Below, one piece after another: positions 1-13,343 of a stretch of 64,000 bases of DNA. The notes beneath the pieces were generated by a model. That model saw nothing but the letters and a program-made list of their open reading frames with translations. It was not told where the DNA came from and made no database searches. This stretch comes from Catonia carolina. Its lineage: Eukaryota; Arthropoda; Insecta; Hemiptera; Achilidae. The DNA lies in contig JAQMRL010000001.1 of assembly GCA_035578175.1 (NCBI GenBank), forward strand, positions 184,771,283 to 184,835,282. Direction: 5' to 3'. A program made the translations under genes and the position numbers. Position 1 is the first letter of the stretch. Every line of letters begins with the position of its first letter.

Positions 1-945
1 TTTAAAAACAGGAAATTTTCAGTCAACGTCAATATGTTCGACTAAAAACACAATATTGGAATAAAATTTGCCGGTAAGAGAAAGATTGCACCTAGGAGTT
101 TTGAAGATTTGCGATTGCAGGTTTGTCATTCATTTCTTGCAGTGAAGAGGGCTTAGAGGTTAAGGATTGAGGGGTGGAAAACAGCGCGGAGAAGGGGTCG
201 GCAGAGGGATGAGAGAGAGCAATTGTCGGTCGGCTGTGATGAATAAAACATCCTCTCATCCCGCAAGGCAAACACTAATGTCTTTGCTCTCAGACCATAG
301 ACAAAGCGTCAGTTGAATGGAATATCTGTTTATGTCGTTTTAAAGAACAATATCAGAGTATCAGGATTTATACTCTTCAACTTCTAAGAAGAAATGTAAT
401 TTTCTTTCCTTTTCTGATACGAAAGAGGAATTCCTTTTTGTACATACAATTGTAGTAGTAGTAATAATAATAAAAAATAACTTTAGTTCATAAAATTCCA
501 CAGTGACGTTGTAATCTTAATATCTTATGTCGACGCAATGCTAGTAATTCAACTACTTCAAATTAATAATGATTTAATAAAATTCTTTTCTCATTAACTA
601 GATCTGATTCATTCATAAACCTCTTCAAAATTTATGAAATTAAGTATTTATTTACTCAGTGAGTATACCAAAACTTTATGAAAGAAATTTGATGAAACAG
701 AAACACAATATTTAACTAAATCATGACAAAAGTAACTACAAAGAATATATTAAATTTTTTAAATGAAGAGAGAAATAATAGAATATGTTAAAATGTCTAG
801 AGAGTATACATTTAATTTAGTTGTTCAATATGAAAAGGTAACCCACAGTAATCATTTTTATTAAAGTCTTTTCTGAAGTTTTTTGAACTAAGTAAATAAG
901 AGTTTAATATGTTAATTGATTTATAGTGTAATAAATGTTAAATAA
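1..945. other. No gene recognised; GC-richer patch at 130-330
   Basis: I see no convincing exon, RNA gene or known repeat here. Bases about 130-330 are richer in G and C than the rest and contain the complementary pieces GGGATGAGAG (near 208) and CTCTCATCCC (near 253), which could pair. All three plus-strand frames in the patch are interrupted by stops. It could be a regulatory stretch or an old repeat. Confidence 0.4.
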
Positions 946-947
946 TT

Positions 948-1268
948 TAGAAATAACTTTTGTTTCATATTTGAGAAAATAAAAAATATGCTGTGACCTT
1001 CACCGGCTAGACAATTGTGTTTTCTCTAGGCTGTGGGTGACTTTATTAACCAGACCTTTTGTTAAGCAGTGACCTTAATTAAACAATAAACATTTATTAA
1101 ACAGGCTAGAAATAACTATTATTTCATATTTGAGAAAAAAAATTATACTGTGATCTTCACCGGCTAGAGAATTGTGTTTCTTCTAGAATGTCAGTGACCT
1201 TTACGTGTTGACACCTTAATTAATTACTCTCTCTAACGCCGCCAGTCAATTTGTGTTTTCAGGCAGAG
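948..1268. repeat. Tandem duplication, about 160-bp unit
   Basis: Two imperfect head-to-tail copies start at 948 and 1107 and a third begins at 1269 before diverging. Each starts TAGAAATAAC, continues with TTTCATATTTGAGAAAA, then CTTCACCGGCTAGA and AATTGTGTTT. The copies differ by scattered substitutions and short gaps. No coding potential is visible. Confidence 0.75.
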
Positions 1269-1298
1269 TAGAAATTACTATTGTTTATTAATTTACAT

Positions 1299-1395
1299 GA
1301 GGAAGGCAATGGTAAACCACCTCACTCCTCGTTTTACTTACTAAAACCTCTACAGGTTGAAACCAGCCTTTCGGCTGATGACCTAAACAACAACA
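1299..1395 (+). mobile_element. (AAC)-tailed retroposon, 3' end only
   Basis: The last ~97 bases of the 395-bp retroposon seen complete at 38238-38633: AGGAAGGCAATGGTAAACCA, then the GGCTGATGACC block and the AACAACAACAA tail. The 5' three quarters is missing, as in 5'-truncated insertions or decay. Confidence 0.75.
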
Positions 1396-1435
1396 ATTAA
1401 TTTACAGTAACCTTTTTCTTCTTACTCGTTTTTGA

Positions 1436-1596
1436 TGGACTACAGATCTATGGCTGCACAAAAGCAAGCAACATTAATGCTATCCAAAGGTTCCAAAACA
1501 GATTGCTCAGAAACATTGTAAACGCGCCATGGTATGCCCGCAACAGCGACATCCATCTTCACTTGCAAGTTAATACATTAGCAGAACAACTGTTAA
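1436..1596 (+). pseudogene. Jockey-like LINE reverse transcriptase, C-terminal fragment
   Basis: One frame is open for 53 codons and contains the hallmark of the end of jockey-clade reverse transcriptases: an IYGCTK-type segment, IQRFQNRLLRNIVNAPWYAR at about residues 16-35, then NSDIHLHL. This region lies after the palm/thumb of the enzyme that copies LINE RNA into DNA at the insertion site. The catalytic YxDD region is absent, so this is only a remnant. The sequence that follows (1597-1770) recurs at 3437-3650 and may be the same LINE's 3' end. Confidence 0.8.
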
Positions 1597-1770
1597 TTTC
1601 AAAAAGGCACATGTTAATATTCTGCAGTAACGGAAAATAATTCCAATTTCGTTCCGTTTCAGTAAGTTCTGTAACATGTGGTAGAACGTATTTGGTAGGT
1701 GATATCATCCTAGAATGTATAACACTAAAATTGAAGTTACGCTGATAGGCCTATATTCTGCAGTATCGTT
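1597..1770 (+). repeat. Dispersed repeat, copy 1 (partner 3479-3650)
   Basis: Shares about 165 bases at roughly 80% identity with 3479-3650: ATTCTGCAGTA, AAAATAATTCCAATTTCGTT, TATTTGGTAGGT, ATATCATCCTAGA and a final ATATTCTGC. It follows a jockey-like coding fragment here but not in the partner, so it may be the LINE's 3' untranslated tail. Confidence 0.7.
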
Positions 1771-1935
1771 AACTATACGGTGACGATGGGCGGACCTTAT
1801 GTTTATCATACACTCAACGTCCCGACCAGTAAAAGTACTGTACAATCAGAAAGCAGCATTCCGTCAAATGACGTTACAATGAATGAGACCATTTGATTGC
1901 TTAAATCACTCTGACGTGGTGCAGTACTACAAGCT

Positions 1936-2068
1936 CTCTGATTGGACAATATTAACCAATCAAAATGACGTACAAAAAGACATCTAATTGGGTAGATTTG
2001 CGACTTGTTCATTGGCCAAGATTACTAGACTCTGACTGGTCCAATATAATCTCTGCCGTTGACGTCAC
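1936..2068. promoter_or_regulatory. Cluster of CCAAT boxes with a CRE palindrome
   Basis: Within about 130 bases there are five CCAAT or ATTGG pentamers (1941, 1956, 1987, 2011, 2041), a perfect TGACGTCA cAMP-response palindrome at 2060-2067, and further TGACGT halves at 1911 and 1966 nearby. Such clusters bind NF-Y and CREB/ATF factors in animal promoters. No TATA box or coding exon is visible beside it. A retroelement promoter is also possible. Confidence 0.35.
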
Positions 2069-2659
2069 ACGCTCGTCACTGTGAACGTGGGCCCTACTCA
2101 CGCAACACAAATACTTCGTTTATTGTAACAGAAGATAATTTATAATATCAGTCATAATAAAATTAGTTATAATAATGTCAGTTATACTTTTCTGATGTGG
2201 TTAACACATTAATAACGTAGGTTAATAAATTTTTATTGGTTAAAAATTTAATTTTGTTCCTCGATAACATAGGAACTGTTAGCTAATGGATAATTTATGA
2301 GTAAAATTTATACTATCTGCACAAAGTGCCTAAATATATATTTTAACAAAAAAAATTTACATAACTAAACACTAGAAAATTAGTTTGGCGCCGGAAATCT
2401 GTAAAACGCAGTATCCAAAGTAAAGGCACAAAAATAATATTATCCTGATAGGTATGCATTGCACCGTAACAGCTCAACATGAGCTAAAGTATGTCGCTCG
2501 TTCGAACTTCACAATTTTATGAACTATTATCGGCTGATTTATTAACATCCAGCAAGGGGAAATGTATGTATTCTTAAAGGAATGATAATAATGTTCTTTA
2601 TTTCAAATCCACTTCCTCGGTTAACTTAATATTAGGTAAATGATGAACTGTTAAATTTG
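2069..2659. other. No feature recognised
   Basis: AT-rich sequence with no open frame, repeat boundary or splice-site pair that I can support. Confidence 0.5.
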
Positions 2660-3055
2660 CTGTTTAGGTCATTAGCCGAGAAACTGGTTTGAAACTCTAT
2701 AGGCTTTACTAAGTAAAACGTGGAGTAAAGTGATTTACCAAGCCTTCCTCATTGAGTGGAAAAGTACGCTATCAGCTTGACATGCCCTCCAAAAAGCATC
2801 TTTTTCACCCTACCAAATTACACCTTTACTTCATTCATCACAGGGTCTGGCTGCATAATGAAATTCATTTCTCTCAGAGGAGATAACTGTGACTATAGTA
2901 GTATCTTATACATCTCTACCTATTCTATTCTTAAACGGATCAGTCATATAATTGACTGACCATGAGATACGGAACAGATTTATTTATTGTAATCCCGGAA
3001 ATATTAGATCAAGTGGAAAAATGTTTTAACACTCCATCGGCCTATTATTGGCAAA
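2660..3055 (-). mobile_element. (AAC)-tailed retroposon, diverged full copy
   Basis: Nearly full-length but diverged copy of the 395-bp retroposon (compare 38238-38633), in reverse. Reading the plus strand, GTTTAGGTCATTAGCCG, TTTACTAAGTAAAACG, ACAGGGTCTGGCTGCATAAT and ATATAATTGACTGACCATG are family landmarks. Many substitutions and no visible target duplication suggest an old insertion. Confidence 0.75.
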
Positions 3056-3436
3056 ATTAAATTTACGCATTCTAAAATACCACGGAAAATTAACTTAGAA
3101 ACTAGCCAAAAAAATCTGGGATTATTGTCCAGGATTTCTTTATTTCGTTTGGTAAATCTGTTTTCTTTTTTTTCTTTTTTGACTGATGCTCGCCAGTTGA
3201 GCATAGTAGCGTTCTTGTTATAAAATGGTATTGATCAGGTCTAGTTTCTTATCCGGTTTGATATTGACGGTGATTCTACTCGAAACATTTTGAAAGAGAA
3301 ATTTCAGATGCCTCCTCCTCGTCATAAATTTTAATTTACAGCTGATAAGAAGCCACAATCTCTTACGCATAATGTTACAGTACCGGCCAACAAAATAAGG
3401 TACAAAAATCAAACAAGAGAAATGAGGAACTCCTTC

Positions 3437-3650
3437 TATTAACCTTTTTCTTCTTTCTCATTTTTATTTATAAACATTGTTTATTTCGAAAAAGCACGTG
3501 TGAACATTCTGCAGTAGCAGAAAATAATTCCAATTTCGTTCAGTACCCAGAAGATCTATAACAAGTTGTAGAAAGTATTTGGTAGGTAATATCATCCTAG
3601 ATGTATAACACTTGAATAGAAGTTACTCTGATATATTCTGCCGTATCTTT
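3437..3650 (+). repeat. Dispersed repeat, copy 2 (partner 1409-1770)
   Basis: Second copy of the repeat described at 1597-1770. The match also includes an upstream piece, AACCTTTTTCTTCTT (3440 here, 1409 there). In the first copy a 160-base jockey-like coding piece lies between the two matching parts, so either this copy lost it or the piece was inserted there. Confidence 0.65.
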
Positions 3651-4425
3651 CAGGGCTTCTATGAAGAGAAATAGCAGAAGATTTGGTTGACAGAATAAAG
3701 GAGAAGAGCCTGCAGTGAATGCTGAGAATGTGGACTGCAGAGAGAGCTTCAGAAAAGTCTACGTCACTTCAAATGGTCTAAAATTGGCCCTATACGGGGG
3801 GAAAACATTGTTGTTATTATTCTTGAAGGTTCAATTTATACTGAAAACATTTCAACTATTTTGTAAAAACTATCAACACAAATCTAAGTCCAAATAATAC
3901 TTTAGTGCTAACAATAACTACGATTACAATTAGCAATAATATTATGTAATGTCAGTCTGACATCAACTATCGTATTATTGTTTAGACGCTGAGGTTTAAT
4001 TACAGGAGGAAAATTGTTGTCAATACAAAACGCATTGTTATATCAAAAGTTAAACATTGAAAGCTTGATATTTACAATATAGACCTACGTTACATTATTC
4101 TACGATTCACAAGATATCCTTTGATCAAATTGCACATGTTATAGAGTGATGTAATGTCAACTTTGTATTATAATTTCCAGTTTAACTTGTTAAAATTGTG
4201 CGATGTAACTAAAACTGATTATCGTAATAATGTAAACTATAGCTTCTGGTGTATAGGCCTATCATGAAATTGGAAAATAAGTTCATTTAATATAATAACT
4301 TTTATTAAAATACAAAACTTTTCAGTAAACAAAAATTGTTTCTGAATATTTTAAGATACTTTCTCCGACTATAGTAATATGAATAATATTGTAGTTATAT
4401 GCCTATTAAACGGCTTTATAAATCA
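3651..4425. other. No gene recognised
   Basis: A 60-codon frame at 3715-3897 has no recognisable motif and its composition matches the surroundings. I do not call it a gene. The remaining sequence is AT-rich without repeats I could match elsewhere in the window. Confidence 0.45.
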
Positions 4426-4442
4426 TAATTGAATCGGTTATT

Positions 4443-4624
4443 TAAGAAACAACCTAAGTCCACTTTTTTCTCATTTTCACATTTTATGTATTTCTGTAAT
4501 AATATACATAGATGCATCATTTGCTTAAGAAACAACTCAAGTCCCATTCATTTAACCTACAAAACTGAATGAACAAAAATTTGTTTACTTAAGAAACAAC
4601 CTATGTCCTGCACATAGGTTGTTT
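4443..4624. repeat. Subterminal motif array of the 4.4-kb transposon
   Basis: The motif AAGAAACAACCTAAGTCC of the inverted ends recurs inside: 4527-4544 (with CAACTCAAGTCC), 4591-4608 (CAACCTATGTCC) followed at once by its inverse (4609-4624, CACATAGGTTGTTT), and 5964-5981 near the right end. With the ends themselves this makes six sites. Repeated end motifs of this kind usually are transposase binding sites; that role is inferred. Confidence 0.7.
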
Positions 4625-4706
4625 CATAACTAAACTTTGATCAGCTGACTTTTAGCTTAGGTTATTTTGAGGTTATATTGTTCGTGAATATGCACATGGT
4701 GCAAAA

Positions 4707-5795
4707 TTGAACATCGAAATTATGCATCAGTTGTTTCAACAAAAATATCAGGACTCTCCTATCAAATATAGTTTCTATAGACAATATTTTAAGGGTCATT
4801 TTGATTATCCATTTGGTAGGCCTCAGATTGATATGTGTGGAACCTGTGAGGACCTAATGGTGAAAATAAAAAGTCAAACTTTAAATTACTCTGGAAAACA
4901 AGTTGCTGCAGCTGAATTACTTGTGCATAGAAGGCGAGCCAAAAAATTTTATAGTGAACTTAAAACTATACAAGAAAAATGCAAATCTGACAAAAGTGTT
5001 TTAGGGATTTCATTTGATTACATGGCAAACCTGCCTCTTCCTAATATTCCTGTACAGGAATTACTTTATTATAATCAAGTAACAGTGAATGTGTTTTGAA
5101 TCCACAATTTTTATGATGAATCAGCAATGTTTTATCTATACCATGAAGGTGTAGCAAAAAAGGGGCCATGAAGTGTGTTCCTTTCTATGGGATTACATAA
5201 AAAATTATGTTTCTGATTCTACTTCTGAAATCAGTACTACCCATTCCGAGGACATTCTTGGTTACCATGTGACCGTGATTTTGCATGTGCAAAAAGATTA
5301 ATTCGTCGCACTGATAGCATATATTCTATTAAACAATATTGTGAGCTGTTAATATCTTCAGCAGTAAACAGATGATTCATGGTTACTCTGGTTTCTTTAG
5401 AAATTATTTTTAATTTCAAAGTTTGGTGTAACCATTATTATAAGAAAAATGCCATTTCTGTTGAAATACAGTTCAAAAACATTCCAAGAAATCAAAAAAT
5501 GACTTTTACAGTTTCTACATACAAATAGTTTTTATATCTCTCTGGCCAAAGAGCTGGCACTGTTCGAGTCAAACCTTTTATTAAAATAAGTAGTGTTGTT
5601 ACACATACATTCCTCCTACGAAGCAGTCCATTTGGAAATAAAGTATCTTTACCAGATGCAAATCCATACCCTGATGGAAAAGTGGCTATTTATAAGAAGA
5701 AGATTGAAGATTTGAATAAACTAATGCATTAAATACCACATGAATACAAAGAATTTTACCAAAACATTTTGCTTTTGCCAGTTTATGAAAGATGA
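4707..5795 (+). pseudogene. Broken transposase of the 4.4-kb element
   Basis: The longest intact piece runs to 5099; its first true ATG is at 4722. It shows FGRPQIDMCGTCEDLMVKIK, a CxxC pair preceded by a glycine-rich turn, then an alpha-helical region and ISFDYMANLPLPNIPVQELL. After the stop at 5097-5099 related coding sequence continues in shifting frames (IHNFYDESAMFYLYHEG near 5100, PYPDGKVAIYKKKIEDLNKL near 5670-5730) to about 5795, so at least three frame breaks or stops are present. The N-terminal region expected upstream is missing. I recall similar CxxC proteins as multicopy, transposon-like sequences in insects, but no named family can be supported here. Confidence 0.7.
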
Positions 5796-6184
5796 GTATT
5801 AATCAAGAGCGAAAATATTTTTTATTTTGCGTATTATTTCATTAAAATCATTATTATAACATAAGAAGTAGTTTTATAAAAAAATAAATCGTGTATTTTA
5901 ACAATTTTTTTAAAAATAAGATATGTTTACTAATATCAGCTGTGATTTTTTTGGTGTTTAGTGAAGAAACAACCTAAGTCCAAATTTAAATATTAAAATA
6001 TTTCTTGCAGTTTTATATTCAACTTTTCAAAAACAATTTCTGCTAATGAAACTAGTCATTGCACATATGTCTAAAAAATTTCAGAAAAAAAAATTAATTT
6101 TTAAGGCTTGAGATAGTTTTTTGTCGTTTACCGTAAAATACAGAAAGTGGACATAGGTTGTTTCTTAAATAACCGATTCAATTA

Positions 6185-8401
<2,217 letters not shown>

Positions 8402-8485
8402 ATGAAAAAGAACATGCCAAAATGCTCGTAATGATAAATGAACATGCGCAAATCTTCATGCCGACTAGATATTAGATGTAAACAG
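8402..8485 (-). CDS. Weak candidate exon, minus strand
   Basis: Reading the minus strand, an AG precedes 8485, a strong donor GTAAGTC follows 8402, and one 84-base frame is open (27 codons, phase 2 at both ends), including RHEDLRMFIYHYEHFG. The acceptor has a weak pyrimidine tract. The phase does not join directly to the nearest upstream candidate (16065-16148, phase 1), so at least one further exon would be needed. It may be chance. Confidence 0.2.
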
Positions 8486-8535
8486 CTAAACAGTCTTCTG
8501 TCCCCAAGATCAAAATTACACTGATTTTAGCCTTG

Positions 8536-8582
8536 TTATTTCATTACTTCATTTATATAATTATTATAAGATGTTTAATTAA
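8536..8582. repeat. Perfect 47-bp direct repeat, left copy
   Basis: TTATTTCATTACTTCATTTA and the next 27 bases are repeated without a mismatch at 8929-8975. The two copies flank a 346-bp segment of different composition. The length is far above any normal transposition duplication. Confidence 0.85.
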
Positions 8583-8735
8583 TTATCTACTCATTAATTA
8601 TATATTAAAAAGGCCTCTGTCGGTACGCCGCCACAGGCCTACCGCCCCTTTCGAAACTATTGGCGGTTCCCTCTGTCGCTAAGTCGGGACACTTTGTAGC
8701 CGGCATCACAGTACTTAATCAAAGGGGACGACGGT
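8583..8735. other. GC-rich segment between 47-bp repeats
   Basis: Contains AGGCCTCTGTCGG, ACGCCGCCACAGGCCTACCG and GGCGGTTCCCTCTGTCGC, much richer in G and C than its surroundings, then joins a fragment of the 0.95-kb repeat family at 8736. No open frame of note. AGGCCTCTG/CAGGCCT could form a short stem. Confidence 0.4.
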
Positions 8736-8873
8736 GACACACTCATGATTAAAATAATGTTATGTTTATGGGGTTAGTTTTTTGTTTATTTCTAATGTTG
8801 TATTACTATTGTTAGGTTATATGTTCGTAATTTGCATTGACATGAGAAAGTCATGTGAGTGTTTCACACCAGA
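8736..8873 (+). mobile_element. Repeat family 'A-I', copy I: 3' end only
   Basis: Last ~140 bases of the 0.95-kb element: CACTCATGATTAAAATAA, GTTAGTTTTTTGTTTATTTC, ATTTGCATTG and the terminal hairpin GTGAGTGTTTCAC before CAGAT. The rest of the element is absent; the junction lies beside the GC-rich segment. Confidence 0.8.
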
Positions 8874-8928
8874 TTTGTTAGACTTCCTTATTAAAAAAAA
8901 AAAAATATTAACCTATAGCACTCCGCGA

Positions 8929-8975
8929 TTATTTCATTACTTCATTTATATAATTATTATAAGATGTTTAATTAA
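8929..8975. repeat. Perfect 47-bp direct repeat, right copy
   Basis: Identical to 8536-8582. See that entry. Confidence 0.85.
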
Positions 8976-9981
8976 AATACTTTAGAAGGAAGAAAATTAA
9001 AGTTTTTTCTCCAATAAACGGTTAGGGCGGAATTAGAATTAGTGTTGTTATCGAGATTACTTTGGATTGAGGGCTTTCCGTCTCTGCAAATCAATCGCCT
9101 CGAGTTCTGTGAAATTCATGAGGGGATCTACACCCACTGTGAGAGTTCCGCTCTCTCTTATCATCCTCTTTACTCATAAAACAACCAACTCGTTCTTTCT
9201 TTTTCTATCAATACCCTCTTTCTCTACCGTAATCCTGAAACCTTTTCTCCCATTCATTATTAATGGCAGGAATAACTCCAACCAGATCATTTTATGAAGC
9301 TAATAAAAGCTACAACTGTCACTGATCTGCAAGTACGAAAGAAATTCCAGTTTATGACTGAAACCTCATCACGCTCCATTAAAAGTATCGATAAAATAAA
9401 AATTTTGTAGGAAACATTAAAATATTAGTTTTGCACAAGTATGATTATTTCTACTCTATCGTAATATTACGTTACATAAAATATAAAATGACCAATTTCG
9501 TTATTTTTATTCACGATGTAATTTAATATTCTGCAACATTTTGATCAAATTTACACAGAATAACATATTACAAAATTATATAGCGTCTTAAAATTCTTAG
9601 ATAAGAATCTTATTTTTTAAATACGAGCACTTTACAACTCTTTTAGCCCGAAATCAGTTTATTACAAAGTATATTTGAGATTTAACTTTAGGCTATATGA
9701 CCGTACGTACAAGCTAAATTAAATTAATTATGTTCAATTGCTGACTTAAACAAATAAATTCTCTTATTTTAAAATTGTATCAAATGATAAGGTTATCGAT
9801 AAATTATCAAATCATTTTTTTGGAGTTCCATTTCATAATGGAGATTGGCTATCATAATACAATTTCGATCTTGGATACCTACACTTTAAATAAATAATTA
9901 TAAAAATTAAGTATACACAGGAGCAGCTGTACAGTTCTCTTCCTTGAGGATCATTGTCTCCCTGGATTTCTTTGCCAGATG
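8976..9981. other. Unassigned; GC-richer open patch at 9067-9297
   Basis: A 76-codon plus-strand frame at 9067-9297 and partly open minus-strand frames overlap in a patch of near 40% G+C. I recognise no domain in any of them. It may be an old transposon coding remnant. The rest is plain AT-rich sequence. Confidence 0.35.
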
Positions 9982-10966
9982 TTTACTTTTTCTTGCCTTT
10001 GAGAACCTATATGAACCTCTTGCCTATGCCTATGGCTCTTGCCTATATGAACATATAGGAAGAAAAGTGTTGTTTTATGTCAATTTTTCGAAATCGAGTT
10101 TTCACCGGATATACACGTTTTCAGACCTTCCCGAACTCAAAAAACATGGTTTTAGCAATTGGTCTGTGTGTGAACAGAATAACTCAAGAACGAAAATCGT
10201 ACGAAGTTGAAACTTGAAACTTAAGTTAGGAACCCAATACAAACATCTCCATTAAAATTCGTCAACCGTAAGTAGTAATTCATTCGCGTAATTTTTCACT
10301 TTTTGGCGATTTTCTTAAAAACGGCTCCATCGATTTTTTTAAAAATCATCTCATTTACTATATTTTTTATACTCTACAAGATAGGTCAGGCGCCATGTCT
10401 GCTGAAATTTTTGGGAAGACTGTTTTCTCGTAGAAAACCCGGTTTTATTGAGATTGTGGCCTTAATAAGCATTTCAGGGCAAAAGTGTAAAATCAAAATT
10501 GTAGACAATTTAAAAATCTAAAACTTTTATTTCAAACATTTTTTTATAACGCTAAGTTTAACGGTAATTAGTAAGTTTCTGTTTATTTTTCCTTAAAATC
10601 TGTAAAACAACAATTTTTTTAAGATTTTGGCCGTGGTATTCGTTTTACGACGAAAGAACATAAAATCAAATTTATAGTAACTTTTGAACAAAAGATCAGA
10701 TCAGATTTTAGAACAAAAGACCTACAACTTTTGTTTCAAGCATTTTTCTCTACAGAGCCTAGTTTAGCGTCAAAAAGTGATTTTCCGTTATTGAGCCAAA
10801 CTAAGATTGGTTTCATTTTGCATCAATCACTCGTGATTAAAATAAGGTTATGATTTTTGAAGTTAGTGTTTTTGCTTATTTCTAATGTTTTATTACTAAC
10901 GTTATGTTATATTATGGGTGGGTTTTTTGCATTGGTAAGAAAGCGTGTGAGTGTTTCGCACCAGAT
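9982..10966 (+). mobile_element. Repeat family 'A-I', copy A
   Basis: Full-length copy. The 5' end TTACTTTTTCTTGCC is followed by an expanded CTTGCCTATATGAAC-type stretch (three partial copies) before ATATAGGAAG. The interior shows the shared landmarks TTCACCGGAT, TCAGACCTTCC, GGCGCCATGTCTGCTGAAAT and CTACAACTTTTGTTTCAAG. It ends with the hairpin GTGTGAGTGTTTCGCAC and CAGATTTT. No protein is encoded; short frames inside are chance. Confidence 0.85.
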
Positions 10967-12616
10967 TTTTTTTTTTTTATAATCAGTATGAGTAGGCTAT
11001 ATCATTTTTCTTGAATAACATGACTGAGATATTGCAGTTGTATTGGTTTTTTAGTCTTAATAAGTTCTTTTTCTTTATGCATCATGAGCAGGATGTTTGG
11101 TTTCTTTTGTGAGTATGCTACTCTTATCATATAGCGGTTCACCTCAAGTTCAAAAGCTTAAATTTTGTCAATAACTCAATTTTTGAGCGTCCGTGCCTTA
11201 ATTCCACACAAGAAAATTGTAATGACGTAACACTTGACAAGTCTGATCCAAAATTTCAGATTTAAATTATTGTTCGTATCTAGTTCTTCATATTCATGAA
11301 AGTACTTTTTACCATTATAATAAGGCTGTCGTTTAAAACTTTTTCAGATTATAATACTTAAATTTATGTAATAACTAACACATATGTGTTACTGTCATGT
11401 AAATCGGCAAATAGAACTCCCACTTTAGTCTTAACAGCACGTATAGTACCAATAAAATCAATGAGGCTTTTAAAATCTGATTCTGTTTCATTAAACTACT
11501 AGTGTTATAGTCCAAAACGCTTCTATGAAATAAATTTTCCAAAAATGATTGGCTAAGTATTTGTTTTACCAGGAGAAACCTGAAATAAATCTGTAAAACT
11601 TATAATGTCAGTGAACTTTTAATTGGCCTGAAAATTTGTCATGACTGAGTGTAAATACTATCTAATTTTAGAATTTAATGATCACAATTCGGCAGTGTTT
11701 TTTTCTCTCTTTATCAGTGTTTATACTCTCATCTGTAAACGGTGAGTTAACAACCCTTCTACGAAATTACAAAGTTCTGGTAACATTAATTTTCTGCATA
11801 ATATTTTACATATTTTTAAGCTATGTTTAGAAATAATAAGTACAAAACAGATAAGTAGAAAAGAAAAGTTCTAATTCTCATAAATCGTCAGCCAATTTTA
11901 AAAACCGATTTTTTGAGGCGCCTACTAAAAAATTAAAAACTGAATCTAAGAAAAACTCTTCAGGAATCACTTTTAACGTTTTTAAACATGTATTATCGTT
12001 TTCCATATTTCACTGAAAATCACGAACATTATCTTATCAATAAACATTCGTGCCGAAGAATTCCAACCACACGAACACATTAACAATACTGACATGACCT
12101 AAGATGAAATTTTTTTTTAATGATTTCTGTACTTCATATTTTATAAAAATATTTACTGAAATTTTATAGTCGATGTTAAGATATTTAAGTAGGCCTATAT
12201 AGATGAATTTAAGTATGATAAATTTAAGTAAACAATTTAAAATTCGGTACAAAAATTAATAAGATCAGTATTAATAACCACTAATATAAGCTAATTTATA
12301 GTTAATTTTTTTTAAATAAAAATGTTTACTCTGTTTTAAAAAGAAATGATTTAGTAATAAATGGAGCAAAAATAAATAAAAAATAACATAAGCGTAATGT
12401 GTTGTAAAAAACGTTAACAGGAAACTTCTACATTGGGGTCTATAATAGTAGACGTTATTTCTTTTAAAAGTTATTTTAGTTTAATAAACAGGATGACAGT
12501 ACTCCTTTCCAATCATTTTTAGGTAAATATTATAGTAGGGAAATGTGAATTTTTATTCTCTTGTCAAATTATTGGCAGTAGTTAAAAATAGTACAGTAGT
12601 TAAATTTAACTTAAAA
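10967..12616. other. No feature recognised
   Basis: AT-rich sequence with no supported exon and no repeat boundary. A poly-T run follows the element end at 10966. A 10-base segment at about 11573 has splice-like borders but is too short to credit. Confidence 0.5.
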
Positions 12617-13307
12617 TCTAGTGTGAAACACTCACATAACTTTCTCTTGCCAATGCAAATAATTAACAATATAACCTAACATTAGTATTAAAACATTAGA
12701 AATAAACAAAAAACTAACCTCAAAAAACATAACCTTATTTTAATCATGAGTGAAAGACGCAAAATGAAAATCCATCTCAGTTTGGCTTAAAAATACGGAA
12801 AATCACTCTTTCACGCTAAACTAGACTCTGTAGAGAAAATTATTTAAATTAAAGTTGTAGATCTTTTAATTTCCTATAAATATACACGTTTTCGTGAGAC
12901 AAAAAACAGAAAATCGCAAATAACCGCTAAACTTAGCGTTGTACAAAAAAGTAAAAGTTAAACTCTATAACTTTCATTATATACATTTTTGCGTTAAAAT
13001 GCATATTAAAGCCGCAATCTTAAAAAAACAATTTTTTTCGAGAAAACAACCTTCCCAAGAATTTCAGCAGACATGGCGCCTACCCTATCTTGTAGAGCAT
13101 AAAAATGTAGTAAATGAGGTGATTAAAAAAAAATTCGTAGCAACCGTTTTTGAGAAAATCATAAAAAAGTTAAAAATGATGAATAAACTACTACTTCCAG
13201 TTTACCGATTTTGATGAAAATATTCGTGTCGGGTCCTTTAGTGGTATCTAACTTAAGTTTCAAGTTTGTACGACATTCCGTTCTTGAGATATTCTGTTCA
13301 TACACAC

Positions 13308-13343
<36 letters not shown>

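Larger units (their letters stand above)
4426..6184 (+). mobile_element. Internally deleted DNA transposon with 36-bp inverted ends
   Basis: The ends are inverted copies of each other: from the left GAATCGGTTATTTAAGAAAC continuing as AACCTAAGTCCACTTT, matched on the right with one difference in 36 bases. Both ends are flanked by AATT, which may be a 4-bp target duplication or, being palindromic, part of the ends (TAATTGAATCGG on both). The interior holds a broken transposase (4707-5795) and several subterminal copies of the end motif. I cannot assign a superfamily with confidence. Confidence 0.85.

Noticed and set aside
2756..2959. 67-codon frame
   Set aside because: Inside the (AAC)-tailed retroposon; other copies do not keep the frame.
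11573..11582. 10-base minus segment with fine splice borders whose phase (1 to 2) would link 16065-16148 to 8402-8485
   Set aside because: Such short pairs of AG and GT arise often by chance; no other support.
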